This document shows positions 18,489 to 28,619 of a DNA stretch of 64,000 nt, piece by piece. A program made the translations under genes and the position numbers. Source of the stretch: Nocardia neocaledoniensis (GTDB lineage: Bacteria; Actinomycetota; Actinomycetes; Mycobacteriales; Mycobacteriaceae); NCBI RefSeq assembly GCF_003182135.1, contig NZ_QGTL01000002.1, positions 730,881 to 794,880 of the forward strand. Reading direction: 5' to 3'. The notes below the pieces were generated by a model. The model had not been told where the DNA came from. It worked only from the letters and a program-made list of their open reading frames with translations, and did no database searches. The stretch's first letter is position 1, and each line of letters opens with the position of its first letter.

Positions 18489-19663
18489 ACAATCCCATCA
18501 CCGTCATCGGAGGAGGCCTGGCCGGCCTCACCGCCGCCATCGCCGCCGCCGAGACCGGCGTGCCGGTGCGGCTGCACGAGGCGCATCAGACCCTGGGCGG
18601 ACGCGGTCGGGCGACCCAGCCGCCGCACGTCGCCCACGAGGGAGCGCACGTGTTCTACGCCGACGGGCCGCATTACACCTGGCTGAAGGAGCGCGGCTTC
18701 GTGGCCGGTCTCGGCTGGCCGGGCCTCGGCGACGCGGTGACTGCGTGCTTTCGCGCCGACGGCGAGCTGCGGCGGCTCCCGCCGATCGGCATGCTGCGGG
18801 CACAGCTGCGCAAGCGCATGACGGCGCCCGTCGACCTCGACTTCCACACCTGGGCCACCGGACACTGGGGTGAACGCACCGCCACCCAGCTGGCCAACGC
18901 GATCAGCGTGACCACCTACGACGCCGACACCGGCAGGCTCTCGGCCGCCTTCGTCTGGGGACTGTTCCAGCGGGTGTACGGTCCGGCGGTGCCCGCGGTC
19001 CGGTGGGTGCGGGGCGGCTGGCAGCGCACGATCGACCGAATGGCCGACCGCGCAAGGGAACTCGGCGTCGTCATCGAGACCGGCGCACGCGTGGACACGC
19101 TGCCCACGGACGGGCCGGTCATCGTCGCCACCGACCTCGACTCCGCGCGCCGCCTCCTCGGTGACGACTCCCTCCAGGGCACAAGCGGATTCGCCGCGCT
19201 GCTCGACATCGCCGTCCCCCGCGACCGGCGCGACCGGTTCCTCGTCTTCGACCTGGACGGGGGTGGATTCCACGAATGCTATTCCGCGCAGGACGATTCC
19301 GTCGCTCCGGCGGGTGAGTCGCTGTTCCAGCTCCAGATGCCGGTGCGCGTCGGCGAGTCCAGGGACGCGGCCCAGCAGCGACTCGGCGCGTTCGCCGACC
19401 TCGCCGTCCCGGACTGGCGTTCCCGCAACACCTTCCACCGCACCTCGACCTCCAAGAAGCGCACCGGCGCGCTCGACCTGCCCGGCACGACCTGGCGCGA
19501 CCGGCCCGCGGTCGATCGAGGCGACGGGGTCTACCTGGCCGGTGACATGGTCGCGGCGCCGGGCATGCGCGGGGAGATCTCCATCAACAGCGCCATCGCC
19601 GCGGCCGCCGCGGCCGTCGCCGACGCGCGCAAGGCCGCCCGCGCCCGGACCGAATCCGCCTGA
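18485..19663 (+). CDS. FAD-dependent oxidoreductase, phytoene-desaturase-like
   Basis: A 392-residue protein. The N-terminal dinucleotide motif is VIGGGLAGLTAAIAAAETG, followed by the LHEAHQTLGGRGRA segment seen in amine-oxidase and carotenoid-desaturase-type enzymes; the C-terminal FAD signature is GVYLAGDMVAAPGMRGE. It is shorter than CrtI phytoene desaturases and lacks a membrane anchor. The start overlaps the TetR stop by four bases, so the two are one operon. Substrate unknown; the fold suggests a hydrophobic compound. Confidence 0.82.
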   Translation: MNNPITVIGGGLAGLTAAIAAAETGVPVRLHEAHQTLGGRGRATQPPHVAHEGAHVFYADGPHYTWLKERGFVAGLGWPGLGDAVTACFRADGELRRLPPIGMLRAQLRKRMTAPVDLDFHTWATGHWGERTATQLANAISVTTYDADTGRLSAAFVWGLFQRVYGPAVPAVRWVRGGWQRTIDRMADRARELGVVIETGARVDTLPTDGPVIVATDLDSARRLLGDDSLQGTSGFAALLDIAVPRDRRDRFLVFDLDGGGFHECYSAQDDSVAPAGESLFQLQMPVRVGESRDAAQQRLGAFADLAVPDWRSRNTFHRTSTSKKRTGALDLPGTTWRDRPAVDRGDGVYLAGDMVAAPGMRGEISINSAIAAAAAAVADARKAARARTESA

Positions 19664-19677
19664 CAGCACGGCGTCTC

Positions 19678-19702
19678 GATCCGGTCGGCGAAGGGCCGGA
19701 TC
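19678..19702 (+). terminator. Hairpin after the FAD oxidoreductase gene
   Basis: GATCCGG pairs with CCGGATC around an 11-base loop, between the oxidoreductase stop and the next promoter. Confidence 0.45.
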
Positions 19703-19712
19703 GGGGTGCCCG

Positions 19713-19750
19713 AAAATCGGTTGCGCCGACGATCCGCCGATTCCTAAGGT
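19713..19750 (+). promoter_or_regulatory. WhiB7-type promoter of the erm-like gene
   Basis: AAAAT (19713-19717) sits just before a GGTTGCGC -35 region (TTGCGC 19721-19726), and TAAGGT (19745-19750) is 18 bases on. An AT-rich block immediately upstream of the -35 is the feature WhiB7 recognises beside SigA. The transcript would start at or next to the leader ATG at 19758. Confidence 0.65.
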
Positions 19751-19757
19751 GATTCGC

Positions 19758-19811
19758 ATGTCGTGCTGCATGTTCATCCGTCTCCGCCACGCCCGGGCTC
19801 TGGCCCGCTAG
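19758..19811 (+). CDS. 17-residue leader peptide upstream of the erm-like gene
   Basis: ATG 19758 to TAG 19811 encodes MSCCMFIRLRHARALAR. The ATG coincides with the predicted transcript start, so it would be read without a leader. The Arg-Leu-Arg at residues 8-10 is the kind of basic-X-basic motif at which macrolide-bound ribosomes stall, as in the ErmDL peptide. The two adjacent cysteines are unexplained. It lies 89 bases before the methyltransferase start, with two small hairpins in and after it. A role in translational induction is inference. Confidence 0.6.
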   Translation: MSCCMFIRLRHARALAR

Positions 19812-19856
19812 CGGACGCGGATCTCATCGTCGGCGTCCACCGGCGTGCCCAGGGCC

Positions 19857-19881
19857 CATCGAGCTTTCATTCGACTCGATG
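19857..19881 (+). promoter_or_regulatory. Hairpin before the erm-like ribosome site
   Basis: CATCGAG pairs with CTCGATG around an 11-base loop; the ribosome site GGAAGGG begins five bases later at 19886. It may be part of an attenuator with CGGGC/GCCCG at the end of the leader. Confidence 0.45.
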
Positions 19882-19900
19882 ACCCGGAAGGGCAACTGCT

Positions 19901-20725
19901 GTGGCGCAGGATCATTCACACAAGAACTATTCGCATACCCAGCGCAAGGTCACCGGAAGCCGCGGTCCCCGTACCGCGCGTGACCTGGCGCGACGTACCC
20001 TCTCCCAGAACTTCCTGGTGGATCGGCACGCGGTCGACCTGCTGATGACCGTCGCCGATCCGGCCGGTGTCGTGCTCGAACCCGGCGCGGGCGAAGGCGT
20101 GCTCACGCGGGCGCTGGCCGAGCGTGGCGCGCGCGTGACCGCGTACGAGATCGACCCGCTGCTGGCGGCCAAACTCTCGGCGCGGACCAGGAACGAGGCC
20201 GGAATCCAGGTGGTGCGTGGCGATTTCACCAAAGCCAGGGCACCGCGAGAACCGTTCGCGGTGGTCGGGAACATCCCGTACTCGGCCACCTCGGAGATCG
20301 TCGCCTGGTGCCTGAACGCCCCGGCGCTCACCTCGGCGACCCTGCTCACCCAGCGTGAGTACGCGCGCAAACGCACCGGCGACTACGGCCGCTGGAGCCT
20401 GACCACGGTGCTGCACTGGCCGTGGTTCGACTGGCATCTGCGCGGCCAGGTCCCCCGGACGAGCTTCCGCCCGATCCCCTCGGTCGACTCCGCCGTCCTG
20501 CGGATCGACCGCCGCCCGAATCCCCTGGTCACCCAGCGGGATTCGTACGCCGAACTGGTACGCACCGGTTTCTCGGGCATCGGCGGCACCGTCCGCGCCT
20601 CCCTGCGCACCCGCTACCAGGGCGTGGACGAGGCCCTACGCGGCGCAGGCATCGCCGACGACACCGTGGTCGCCTACGTCCACCCGGAACAGTGGGTGAC
20701 CCTGCACTCGGCCCTGGCGAGCTAG
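19901..20725 (+). CDS. erm: Erm-type 23S rRNA adenine-N6 methyltransferase
   Basis: A 274-residue enzyme with a basic N-terminal extension, the LSQNFLVD opening at 34-41, the SAM motif EPGAGEG at 60-66, the acidic ending of strand two (AYEIDP) and the target-adenine motif NIPYSAT at 124-130. These are Erm/KsgA family marks; the TLSQNFL and RTSFRPIPSVDSAVLRI pattern fits actinobacterial Erm enzymes that methylate A2058 and give macrolide-lincosamide-streptogramin resistance. GTG 19901 has GGAAGGG eight bases upstream. KsgA is the main alternative; the leader peptide and WhiB7-like promoter favour Erm. Confidence 0.88.
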   Translation: MAQDHSHKNYSHTQRKVTGSRGPRTARDLARRTLSQNFLVDRHAVDLLMTVADPAGVVLEPGAGEGVLTRALAERGARVTAYEIDPLLAAKLSARTRNEAGIQVVRGDFTKARAPREPFAVVGNIPYSATSEIVAWCLNAPALTSATLLTQREYARKRTGDYGRWSLTTVLHWPWFDWHLRGQVPRTSFRPIPSVDSAVLRIDRRPNPLVTQRDSYAELVRTGFSGIGGTVRASLRTRYQGVDEALRGAGIADDTVVAYVHPEQWVTLHSALAS

Positions 20726-20731
20726 CGGGTT

Positions 20732-20764
20732 CCGCGGCGTCGCCCACCCCGGGCGGCGCCGCGG
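20732..20764. terminator. GC-rich hairpin between convergent erm-like and cbs genes
   Basis: CCGCGGCG and CGCCC pair with GGGCG and CGCCGCGG across one mismatch, with loop ACCCC. No T-run; probably a shared terminator. Confidence 0.55.
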
Positions 20765-20772
20765 CCCGGCGG

Positions 20773-22155
<1,383 letters not shown>

Positions 22156-22382
22156 AGCCCCATCGTTGCAGAACCCTGGGTCCGCGGCGCGACGTGGTCC
22201 GACGATGTGGCCCAGGGCACCGGTGGGTGCCGCGACCACCGCACCCCTGATTTCGTGCGCGCGAGGGTAGCTCGGCGGCGCGGCGCGGTGGGATCGGTGG
22301 CTCTCGTGGCACCGCGCGAGCCGCCCGCTCAGTGGGCACGGCGCCTGCCCGGCGGCCGATTCCCGCCGTACAATTTTCGGAT

Positions 22383-23252
22383 GTGAGCGCACCACGAATC
22401 AGCTGGCGTACCGCCGCCGTCACCGGCGCCACCACCGTGCTCGCCGGTTCGGGTGCTGGCACCGTCTCCTGGGCGACCTACCGCTTGCTGATGACGCAGG
22501 CGGGCGCGGCGCGCGCGGTGATCGGGCGCGACACCTCCAAGCCGCCCGAGGCCGACGGGGTCTACGCGCCGGGCGCGCAGCTCCCCGAACCGTGGCGCAA
22601 GGGCGTGCCCAGCGACCTGCACCTGATGATCTTCGGCGACTCCACCGCCGCCGGACTCGGCTGCCTGAGCGCCGCGGACGTGCCCGGCGTACGGCTGGCC
22701 CGCGGCCTCGCCGACGCGACCGGGCTGCGGATCCGGCTCAGCACCAAGGCGATCTCCGGCGCCACCTCCAAGGGGCTGGCCGGTCAGGTCGACGCGATGT
22801 TCGTCGCGGGCCCGCCGCCGGACGCCGCGGTGATCCTGGTAGGCGGGAACGACATCACCAAGAAGCACTCCATCCGTGCCTCGGCGCGCAGGCTGGCCGC
22901 CGCGGTGTCGCGGCTGCGCGAGGCCGACGCGCTCGTCGTCGTCGGAACCTGTCCGAATCTGGGCACCGTCACCGCGATTCCGCAGCCGCTGCGGACCGTG
23001 GTCGCGAACTGGAGCGTGCGCCTGGCGAAGGCGCAGACCGTGGCGACCACCATCGCGGGCGGAATCCCGGTGGCCATGGGCTCGCCGTTGGTCGCCTCGG
23101 AGTTCCGCGCCGCCCCCGAGATCCTCTTCGCCACCGACGGATTCCACCCCTCCGCGGCGGGGTACGAACTGGCGGCGGCTCAGCTGCTGCCGGTCCTCGT
23201 CGAAGCGGTGCAGACCCGACCTGGTCTACCGGTCGCGCACAGCGAGACGTAG
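22383..23252 (+). CDS. SGNH-fold hydrolase with N-terminal membrane anchor
   Basis: A 289-residue protein with one hydrophobic segment near the N-terminus and an SGNH esterase domain: block I FGDSTAAGLG near residue 85, the block III VGGNDITKK, and the catalytic pair in DGFHPSAAGYE. It is probably an exported, membrane-held lipase or deacylase acting on cell-envelope lipids or sugars. A TACAAT box at 22369-22374 places the transcript start close to the GTG at 22383, suggesting a leaderless message. It lies next to cbs and fadA in the same relative order as the mycobacterial Rv1075c neighbourhood. Confidence 0.85.
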   Translation: MSAPRISWRTAAVTGATTVLAGSGAGTVSWATYRLLMTQAGAARAVIGRDTSKPPEADGVYAPGAQLPEPWRKGVPSDLHLMIFGDSTAAGLGCLSAADVPGVRLARGLADATGLRIRLSTKAISGATSKGLAGQVDAMFVAGPPPDAAVILVGGNDITKKHSIRASARRLAAAVSRLREADALVVVGTCPNLGTVTAIPQPLRTVVANWSVRLAKAQTVATTIAGGIPVAMGSPLVASEFRAAPEILFATDGFHPSAAGYELAAAQLLPVLVEAVQTRPGLPVAHSET

Positions 23253-23310
23253 ATTCCAGAAAGACCGGCTTGTGAACGCCGTTCACTGAACCATCCGAAA
23301 AGGAGTCCTC

Positions 23311-24531
23311 ATGCCCGAGGCCGTAATCGTCTCCGTTGCCCGCTCTCCCATCGGCCGTGCCGTGAAGGGGTCCCTGGCGGGTATGCGTCCGGACGACCTG
23401 ACCGCACAGATGGTGCGCGCGGCGCTGGCCAAGGTCCCCGCGCTCGACGCGAGCACGATCAACGACATCATGCTCGGCACCGGCTCCCCGGCGGGTGAGG
23501 GCGGCTTCGGCATGGCCCGCAACGTCGCCGTGCAGCTGGGCCTGGACACCGTGCCCGGCACCACCGTGCAGCGCTACTGTGCGTCGTCGCTGCAGACCAC
23601 CCGGATGGCCTTCCACGCGATCAAGGCCGGCGAGGGCGACGTGTTCATCTCCGCCGGTGTGGAGACTGTCTCGCGCTACGCCAAGGGCTCGGCCGACAGC
23701 TGGCCCGACACCAAGAACCCCGAGTTCGCGCAGGCCGAGGCCCGCACCAAGGAGACCGCCGAGGGCGGCAAGGGCCAGTGGCACGACCCGCGCGAGGACG
23801 GCCTGCTGCCCGACGTCTACATCCCGATGGGCCAGACCGCCGAGAACGTCGCGACGCTGACCGGCATCTCCCGCGAGGACCAGGACCACTGGGGCGTGCG
23901 CTCGCAGAACCGCGCCGAGGAGGCCATCAAGAACGGCTTCTTCGAGCGGGAGATCACCCCGGTGACCCTGCCCGACGGCACCGTCATCAGCAAGGACGAC
24001 GGCCCGCGCGCCGGCGTCACCTACGAGGCCGTCAGCCAGCTGAAGCCGGTGTTCCGTCCCGACGGCACCGTCACCGCAGGCAACTGCTGCCCGCTCAACG
24101 ACGGCGCGGCCGCGCTGGTCATCATGAGCGACACCAAGGCCAAGGAGCTGGGTCTGACCCCGCTGGCCCGCATCGTCTCCACCGGCGTGTCCGGCCTGTC
24201 GCCGGAGATCATGGGCCTCGGCCCGGTCGAGGCCGTCACCCGGGCGCTGGCCCTGGCGGGCAAGTCGGTCTCCGACATCGACCTGTTCGAGATCAACGAG
24301 GCCTTCGCGGTGCAGGTGCTCGGCTCGGCCCGCGAGCTGAAGATCGACGAGGACAAGCTCAACGTCTCCGGCGGCGCGATCGCGCTGGGCCACCCGTTCG
24401 GCATGACCGGTGCTCGCATCACCGCGACCCTGCTGAACAACCTGCAGACCTACGACAAGCAGTTCGGCGTGGAGACCATGTGCGTCGGCGGCGGCCAGGG
24501 CATGGCGCTGGTCATCGAGCGCCTCAGCTGA
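23311..24531 (+). CDS. fadA: Acetyl-CoA acetyltransferase (thiolase, FadA3-like)
   Basis: A 406-residue thiolase of normal length. The nucleophile is Cys90 in QRYCASSLQT; the second half has NEAFAVQ, GHPFGMTGAR with its histidine, and the second cysteine in MCVGGGQGMA. It would run the last cleavage of beta-oxidation, or the reverse Claisen condensation. AAAAGGAG precedes the ATG. A strong terminator follows, so the gene is its own unit. Position next to the SGNH hydrolase matches mycobacterial fadA3. Confidence 0.93.
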   Translation: MPEAVIVSVARSPIGRAVKGSLAGMRPDDLTAQMVRAALAKVPALDASTINDIMLGTGSPAGEGGFGMARNVAVQLGLDTVPGTTVQRYCASSLQTTRMAFHAIKAGEGDVFISAGVETVSRYAKGSADSWPDTKNPEFAQAEARTKETAEGGKGQWHDPREDGLLPDVYIPMGQTAENVATLTGISREDQDHWGVRSQNRAEEAIKNGFFEREITPVTLPDGTVISKDDGPRAGVTYEAVSQLKPVFRPDGTVTAGNCCPLNDGAAALVIMSDTKAKELGLTPLARIVSTGVSGLSPEIMGLGPVEAVTRALALAGKSVSDIDLFEINEAFAVQVLGSARELKIDEDKLNVSGGAIALGHPFGMTGARITATLLNNLQTYDKQFGVETMCVGGGQGMALVIERLS

Positions 24532-24543
24532 GATAGGCAATGA

Positions 24544-24579
24544 AAAGAGCGGCCCACCGAATCCGGTGGGCCGCTCTTT
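24544..24579. terminator. Strong bidirectional terminator
   Basis: A perfect 16-bp stem starting AAAGAGCGGCCCACCG with loop AATC; ends in CTCTTT on the plus strand and in the same form on the minus strand, serving fadA and the convergent Bax-inhibitor gene. Confidence 0.92.
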
Positions 24580-24590
24580 CGTGTCGGTGA

Positions 24591-25448
24591 TCAGTCGCGC
24601 TGGAAGTAGCTCAGCAGGCGCAGGATCTCGACGTAGAGCCAGACCAGGGTGACGGTCAGGCCGAGGGCGACGCCCCAGGCGGCCTTCTCCGGCGCCTGGG
24701 CGCGGATCAGCTGATCGGCGGCGTCGAAGTCCAGCAGGAAGCTGAACGCGGCGATGGCGATGCAGACCAGGCTGAACACGATCGCCAGCACGCCACCGTC
24801 GCGCAGGCCGAAGCCGCCGTCGGTGAAGAAGCTCGCGATCAGGTTGCCGACCATCAGGACCAGCACGCCGACCATGGCGCCCAGCAGCATGCGGGTGAAG
24901 CGCGGGGTGACCCGGATGGCGCCGGTCTTGTAGACGACGAGCATGCCGAAGAACACGCCGAACGTGCCGAGCACCGCCTGGCCGATCAGGGCGCTACCGC
25001 CGACGCCGCCGAAGGTGACGTCGGTGAACATCAGCGACAGGGCGCCGAGGAACAGGCCCTCGAACGCCGCGTAGGACAGCACGATGGCCGGGTTGTCCAT
25101 CTTGTTGCCGAAGCTCGCCACCAGGACCAGCACCAGGCCGACCAGGCCGCCGCCGATGACGAACAGCGGGGCGAGCGAGGGGTTCGCCGAGGACAGCGCG
25201 AACGAGATGATCGCCGTGACGGTCAGCACCGCGAGGGTGATGCCGGTCTTGGTGACCACGTCGTCGATGGTCATCGCGCGGGTGGCGGGGGCCTGCTGGA
25301 ATTGCTGGCCGTACTGCTGCCCGTATTCGCCGTACTGCTGGTTGCCCAGCTGGCCGGCGCCGGCGACGCCCGAACCGAAGTTCGCGTAACCGCCGACACC
25401 CTCCTGGCGAGGTAAGTTCTTGAACACCGGATTCGATGAGGTACGCAC
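24591..25448 (-). CDS. Bax inhibitor-1/YccA family membrane protein
   Basis: A 285-residue protein with a Gln/Gly/Tyr-rich cytoplasmic N-terminus (about 50 residues, GEYGQQYGQQFQQ) and seven hydrophobic segments. The last segments include LDFDAADQLIRAQAPEKAAWG, containing the di-aspartate seen in pH-sensitive calcium-leak members of this family. The GTG at 25448 is chosen because AAGAAAGG lies just upstream; the frame could extend to 25550. Function in bacteria is unclear; ion leak or membrane-stress roles are possible. Confidence 0.86.
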   Translation of the reverse strand: MRTSSNPVFKNLPRQEGVGGYANFGSGVAGAGQLGNQQYGEYGQQYGQQFQQAPATRAMTIDDVVTKTGITLAVLTVTAIISFALSSANPSLAPLFVIGGGLVGLVLVLVASFGNKMDNPAIVLSYAAFEGLFLGALSLMFTDVTFGGVGGSALIGQAVLGTFGVFFGMLVVYKTGAIRVTPRFTRMLLGAMVGVLVLMVGNLIASFFTDGGFGLRDGGVLAIVFSLVCIAIAAFSFLLDFDAADQLIRAQAPEKAAWGVALGLTVTLVWLYVEILRLLSYFQRD

Positions 25449-25600
25449 CGTGCGCCTTTCTTGGAGTGATAGTCGCTGTACGCCTGACGGCGGGCCACAG
25501 CTCCAACTTGCCCTGTTCAACGTGCCGTGACCGGACAAAGTTCCCGTCACCGAGATCGTGTCCGGTCGGACAAATCGGACTCTACCGCGTTCGGCGGTCC

Positions 25601-26749
25601 CTATCGTTGTACGTCACGCAGACCACGAACGGACCTCGTGACCGTGAACTTCTTGTTCCGCCCGATCACGTCGGTGCGCCCGACCATCCGCTCGACGACG
25701 CCGCGATAGTTCAGGTGCGAGTTGTACACCGTCCACAGTTCGCCGCCGGGGCGCAGCACCCGGCCGGTCTCGGCGAACATCTTGATCGCCGAGCCGGTGT
25801 GCACGGCGGCGCCGACATGGAACGGCGGATTGCACAGCACCAGGTCGGCGCTGTTGTCGGCCGCCGAGGACATCGCGTCGTCACGCACCACGGTCACCCG
25901 GTCGGCGACGCCGTTGGCGGCCGCGGTGGCCCTGGCGGAGGCGACGGCGGCGGCCGATTGATCGGTGCCGACCACGCGGATGTGCGGGCGCGACTTGGCC
26001 AGCGCCACGGCGAGGATGCCCGTGCCGCAGCCGAGGTCGATGGCCTCGCGCGCGTCGGGCTTCATCCGGTCCAGATGTTCGAGCAGGAAGCGGGTGCCGA
26101 TGTCGAGGCGCGGGCCGGAGAACGCGGCGCCGTAGGCCACCACGTCGCCGTCGATCTCGTCGATCCGCTCGGCCACCGGGAATCGCGATTCACCGACCGG
26201 CAGCGGCTCACCGACGACGAGCACCCGCGACTTCTGCCTACCCCGGCCCGCGCGCACGCTGGCGAAGGACTCGGCGAGCACCTCGTTCATGGCCGGGGTG
26301 AGGTATTTGTCGCGTCCACCCGCGAACACCACGACGTCCGGCGCCGCGTAGCGCGCGATGGCCTCGGCCGCCTCGGCCAGGCCGGACAGCATCCTGGGTA
26401 GTCGCATCAGCACGACCCGCGCACCGGCCAGCAACCCGGCGTCGAGTTCGTGCGCGGTGTAGCGATCGGCGAGCCCGAGGTTCTTGGCGTTGCCCGCCAG
26501 CGCGAGTTCGCCGGTGAGCAGGTCCTGGTGCACGCGCAGGCCGGTGAGATCGTGGCGGGCGGCCGCGCCGAGGGTCAGCGCGCCGTACGCGTCACCGATC
26601 ACCGCAACCTCACCGCTACCCGCCGCCGCCAGCGCGTCGACGGCGGTATCGAGGAGTAATCGGTCGGCCGCGTCGACGGCATAGAGGTTCGGCGCCTCCA
26701 CGTCCGGATACCGGCGCAGCCGGGTGAGTACGTCCTCGACTCTGTCCAC
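25601..26749 (-). CDS. RlmG/RsmC-like rRNA guanine-N2 methyltransferase
   Basis: A 382-residue protein with two Rossmann halves: a degenerate N-terminal copy and a functional C-terminal methyltransferase with SAM motif IDLGCGTGILAVAL near residue 240 and the catalytic NPPFH tetrad extended by VGAAVHTG. The NPPF(H) motif and double-domain build are those of RlmG and RsmC, which modify guanine N2 in rRNA. Which rRNA position is modified cannot be read here. It stands alone. Confidence 0.82.
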   Translation of the reverse strand: MDRVEDVLTRLRRYPDVEAPNLYAVDAADRLLLDTAVDALAAAGSGEVAVIGDAYGALTLGAAARHDLTGLRVHQDLLTGELALAGNAKNLGLADRYTAHELDAGLLAGARVVLMRLPRMLSGLAEAAEAIARYAAPDVVVFAGGRDKYLTPAMNEVLAESFASVRAGRGRQKSRVLVVGEPLPVGESRFPVAERIDEIDGDVVAYGAAFSGPRLDIGTRFLLEHLDRMKPDAREAIDLGCGTGILAVALAKSRPHIRVVGTDQSAAAVASARATAAANGVADRVTVVRDDAMSSAADNSADLVLCNPPFHVGAAVHTGSAIKMFAETGRVLRPGGELWTVYNSHLNYRGVVERMVGRTDVIGRNKKFTVTRSVRGLRDVQR

Positions 26750-27150
26750 GCGACAAGTGTGCTAGATCGTTGCCCCACCGTCACATCCGGCCCTGAGATC
26801 GGGCGGTGGCCTTGCTCACAGTGGGTAGTCGTGGCATGTATTCCGATGGGCTCGAACAGCTTCCATCGATTTGCGACACCCTTGCAGATGGGCCTGAATC
26901 CGCAGATCACGCCAATCCCGTTGGTTCCCAGCGCTTCGGCTGACGAGTCACCGACACCGACGCTCCCCCGCGCTGCCGCGACCTGGGTCACATCGCCCGG
27001 AATGCGCGCATCTTCAGCGGGCCCAGGGCGCACCGGGGCCGAATTCACGGACCAGGCCACCGACGCGAGCGCCAGCAAACTTGCCGTAGCCCGAACACGC
27101 CCCACCTCGCTTGGCCGCCCCGAGCGGACACGCTGAGTACCATCAGTCAC
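26750..27150. other. Gene-poor gap
   Basis: About 400 bases between the methyltransferase start and the AMIN-like lipoprotein. A minus-strand frame begins at 27150 with a leader-like stretch (VRATASLLALASVAW) and later GIGVICGFRPICKG, but it runs into the methyltransferase gene out of phase, so it is at best a decayed or frame-shifted exported protein. Nothing else is supported. Confidence 0.4.
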
Positions 27151-27729
27151 ATGCGTAACGCTCTAGTGCTCGGCCTCGCCGCCATCGCCGCGTTGACGCT
27201 GTCCGGCTGCGGCACCGACGGCACACCCGCCGCCACCCCACCGTCGACCAGCACGACCAGCACCTTCACCGACGCCACCGGCGCGGCGCCACGCGACAAC
27301 ACGCCCAAGTCCGGCGAGGCGTCGGCGGGCGCGGCGCTGACCGTCACCGATATCCGGCTGGGCCATCACGAGGGTTTCGACCGGGTGGTCTTCACGCTCG
27401 GCGGCACCGGCACGCCCGGCTGGCAGGTCGAGTACACCGGCAGCGCGGTCCAGGACGGCAGCGGCAAGCCGGTCGAGGTGGACGGCAATTCGATCCTCGA
27501 GGTCCGCATTCTCGGCTCGGCCTACCCGTTCGATTCGACCGTGCCCCCGTACGCGGGACCCGACCCGGTCACCGACCCGAGCGTGCCCGGCATCACCGGG
27601 GTCTACGAGGCGCTGGTCTACGAGGGCAGCACGCAGTCGTTCGTCGGCGTCACCGCCGCCGAGCCCGCCTTCGCCGTCACCACGCTGACGAACCCGACCC
27701 GGCTGGTCGTCGACATCGCGAATCGTTAG
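27151..27729 (+). CDS. AMIN-like domain lipoprotein
   Basis: A 192-residue exported lipoprotein: leader with lipobox LSGC and Cys20, a Thr/Ser/Pro-rich linker to about residue 65, then a beta-rich domain from LTVTDIRLGHHEGFDRVVF to the C-terminus. The opening GHHEGFDRVVF and the ending TRLVVDIANR match AMIN-like domains found in actinobacterial lipoproteins that are thought to bind cell-wall material. It is probably held on the outer face of the cytoplasmic membrane. No operon partner. Confidence 0.82.
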   Translation: MRNALVLGLAAIAALTLSGCGTDGTPAATPPSTSTTSTFTDATGAAPRDNTPKSGEASAGAALTVTDIRLGHHEGFDRVVFTLGGTGTPGWQVEYTGSAVQDGSGKPVEVDGNSILEVRILGSAYPFDSTVPPYAGPDPVTDPSVPGITGVYEALVYEGSTQSFVGVTAAEPAFAVTTLTNPTRLVVDIANR

Positions 27730-27789
27730 TTACCCGTACGGCGTGAGGGTATTCGTTCCGCGCTGATCGCGCTGGTTACACTGGGCGCC

Positions 27790-28542
27790 GTGATCAACCG
27801 GCCACCACACCGCCGCGCCCCTGGCCTCGCCTGGGCGCTCACGGTGCTGGTTCTGATGGCCGGAATCGTCGCCATGCACTCCGCGGTCTTCGGCACCGCC
27901 CACGCGTCCGCGGGCGGGCCCGAGCACGCCGCGGGAACCCATGCCGTCGGTGCTCCCGCCGAAACGGAAACTCGCCCGGCCGCTCTCCCCGCTCCCGCGA
28001 TCCAGGCGGGCACCGCCACCGACCATCGTCCGCATTCCGAATCGGTCTCCGACACAGCACTCACCGCGGCGGCCACCACCCTGCCCGCGGGCAGTGCCGA
28101 CACCCAGCCGACGACCTCGCCGGTAGGACCCGCCAGCGCCCCGCCCGCGGGCAGTGCCGATACCCAGCCGATGATCTGGCCGACGCCATCCGCCACGGGC
28201 ACCGTCGTGGACGACCACGCGGCCGTCGCGCCGAGTTCGGCGACGGCATCGGCCGTCGGCATGATGCCGGTTGCTACGCCGAACACCACCGCACCCGCCG
28301 GCGACCCGCACGCGGGTTCGGGCTGCGGCTCTGCGGGCTGCGATGAACACGCCGCCGTGCATTCATGCGTTTTCGTGCTCGTCGCATTGGCCGCCGCGAT
28401 GGCGCTGGTGCTGCTCTACCGCCTCACCGATGACCTCGCCGCGATCGTCGCCGCGGCCGCGCGCCCCTGGCGCGGCAGGCGCGAACGTCCGCCGCCGTGG
28501 ACGGTGCTCTCCCTCGCGCAACTGGCGATCCTGCGGATCTGA
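27790..28542 (+). CDS. DUF6153-like membrane protein
   Basis: A 250-residue protein with an N-terminal hydrophobic helix, a long Ala/Pro/Thr/His-rich outside region containing a duplicated PAGSADTQP unit (two copies about 20 residues apart), a CGSAGCDEH cluster, a second helix (VFVLVALAAAMALVLLY) and a C-terminal PPPWTVLSLAQLAILRI. The ending and the Cys/His cluster fit the DUF6153 pattern. It precedes the DUF305 lipoprotein by 77 bases; the two families often travel together and are linked with copper handling, which is inferred here. Confidence 0.65.
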   Translation: MINRPPHRRAPGLAWALTVLVLMAGIVAMHSAVFGTAHASAGGPEHAAGTHAVGAPAETETRPAALPAPAIQAGTATDHRPHSESVSDTALTAAATTLPAGSADTQPTTSPVGPASAPPAGSADTQPMIWPTPSATGTVVDDHAAVAPSSATASAVGMMPVATPNTTAPAGDPHAGSGCGSAGCDEHAAVHSCVFVLVALAAAMALVLLYRLTDDLAAIVAAAARPWRGRRERPPPWTVLSLAQLAILRI

Positions 28543-28619
28543 CAGGTCAGCCGCCCCCGGTGTCCCCGGCGGGCGGCCAGTTCTCGTCACCTCATCCCAG
28601 CATCCCCAGGAGGATCACC

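Noticed and set aside
19758..19811. Reading the leader peptide as a cysteine-responsive attenuator because of its two adjacent cysteines
   Set aside because: The downstream gene is an Erm-type methyltransferase with a WhiB7-like promoter, and the Arg-Leu-Arg motif explains it better; the cysteines remain unexplained.
26599..27150. A minus-strand frame with a leader-like start and GIGVICGFRPICKG
   Set aside because: It overlaps the methyltransferase gene out of phase by 150 bases and its composition is mixed; it is noted as a possible decayed gene only.
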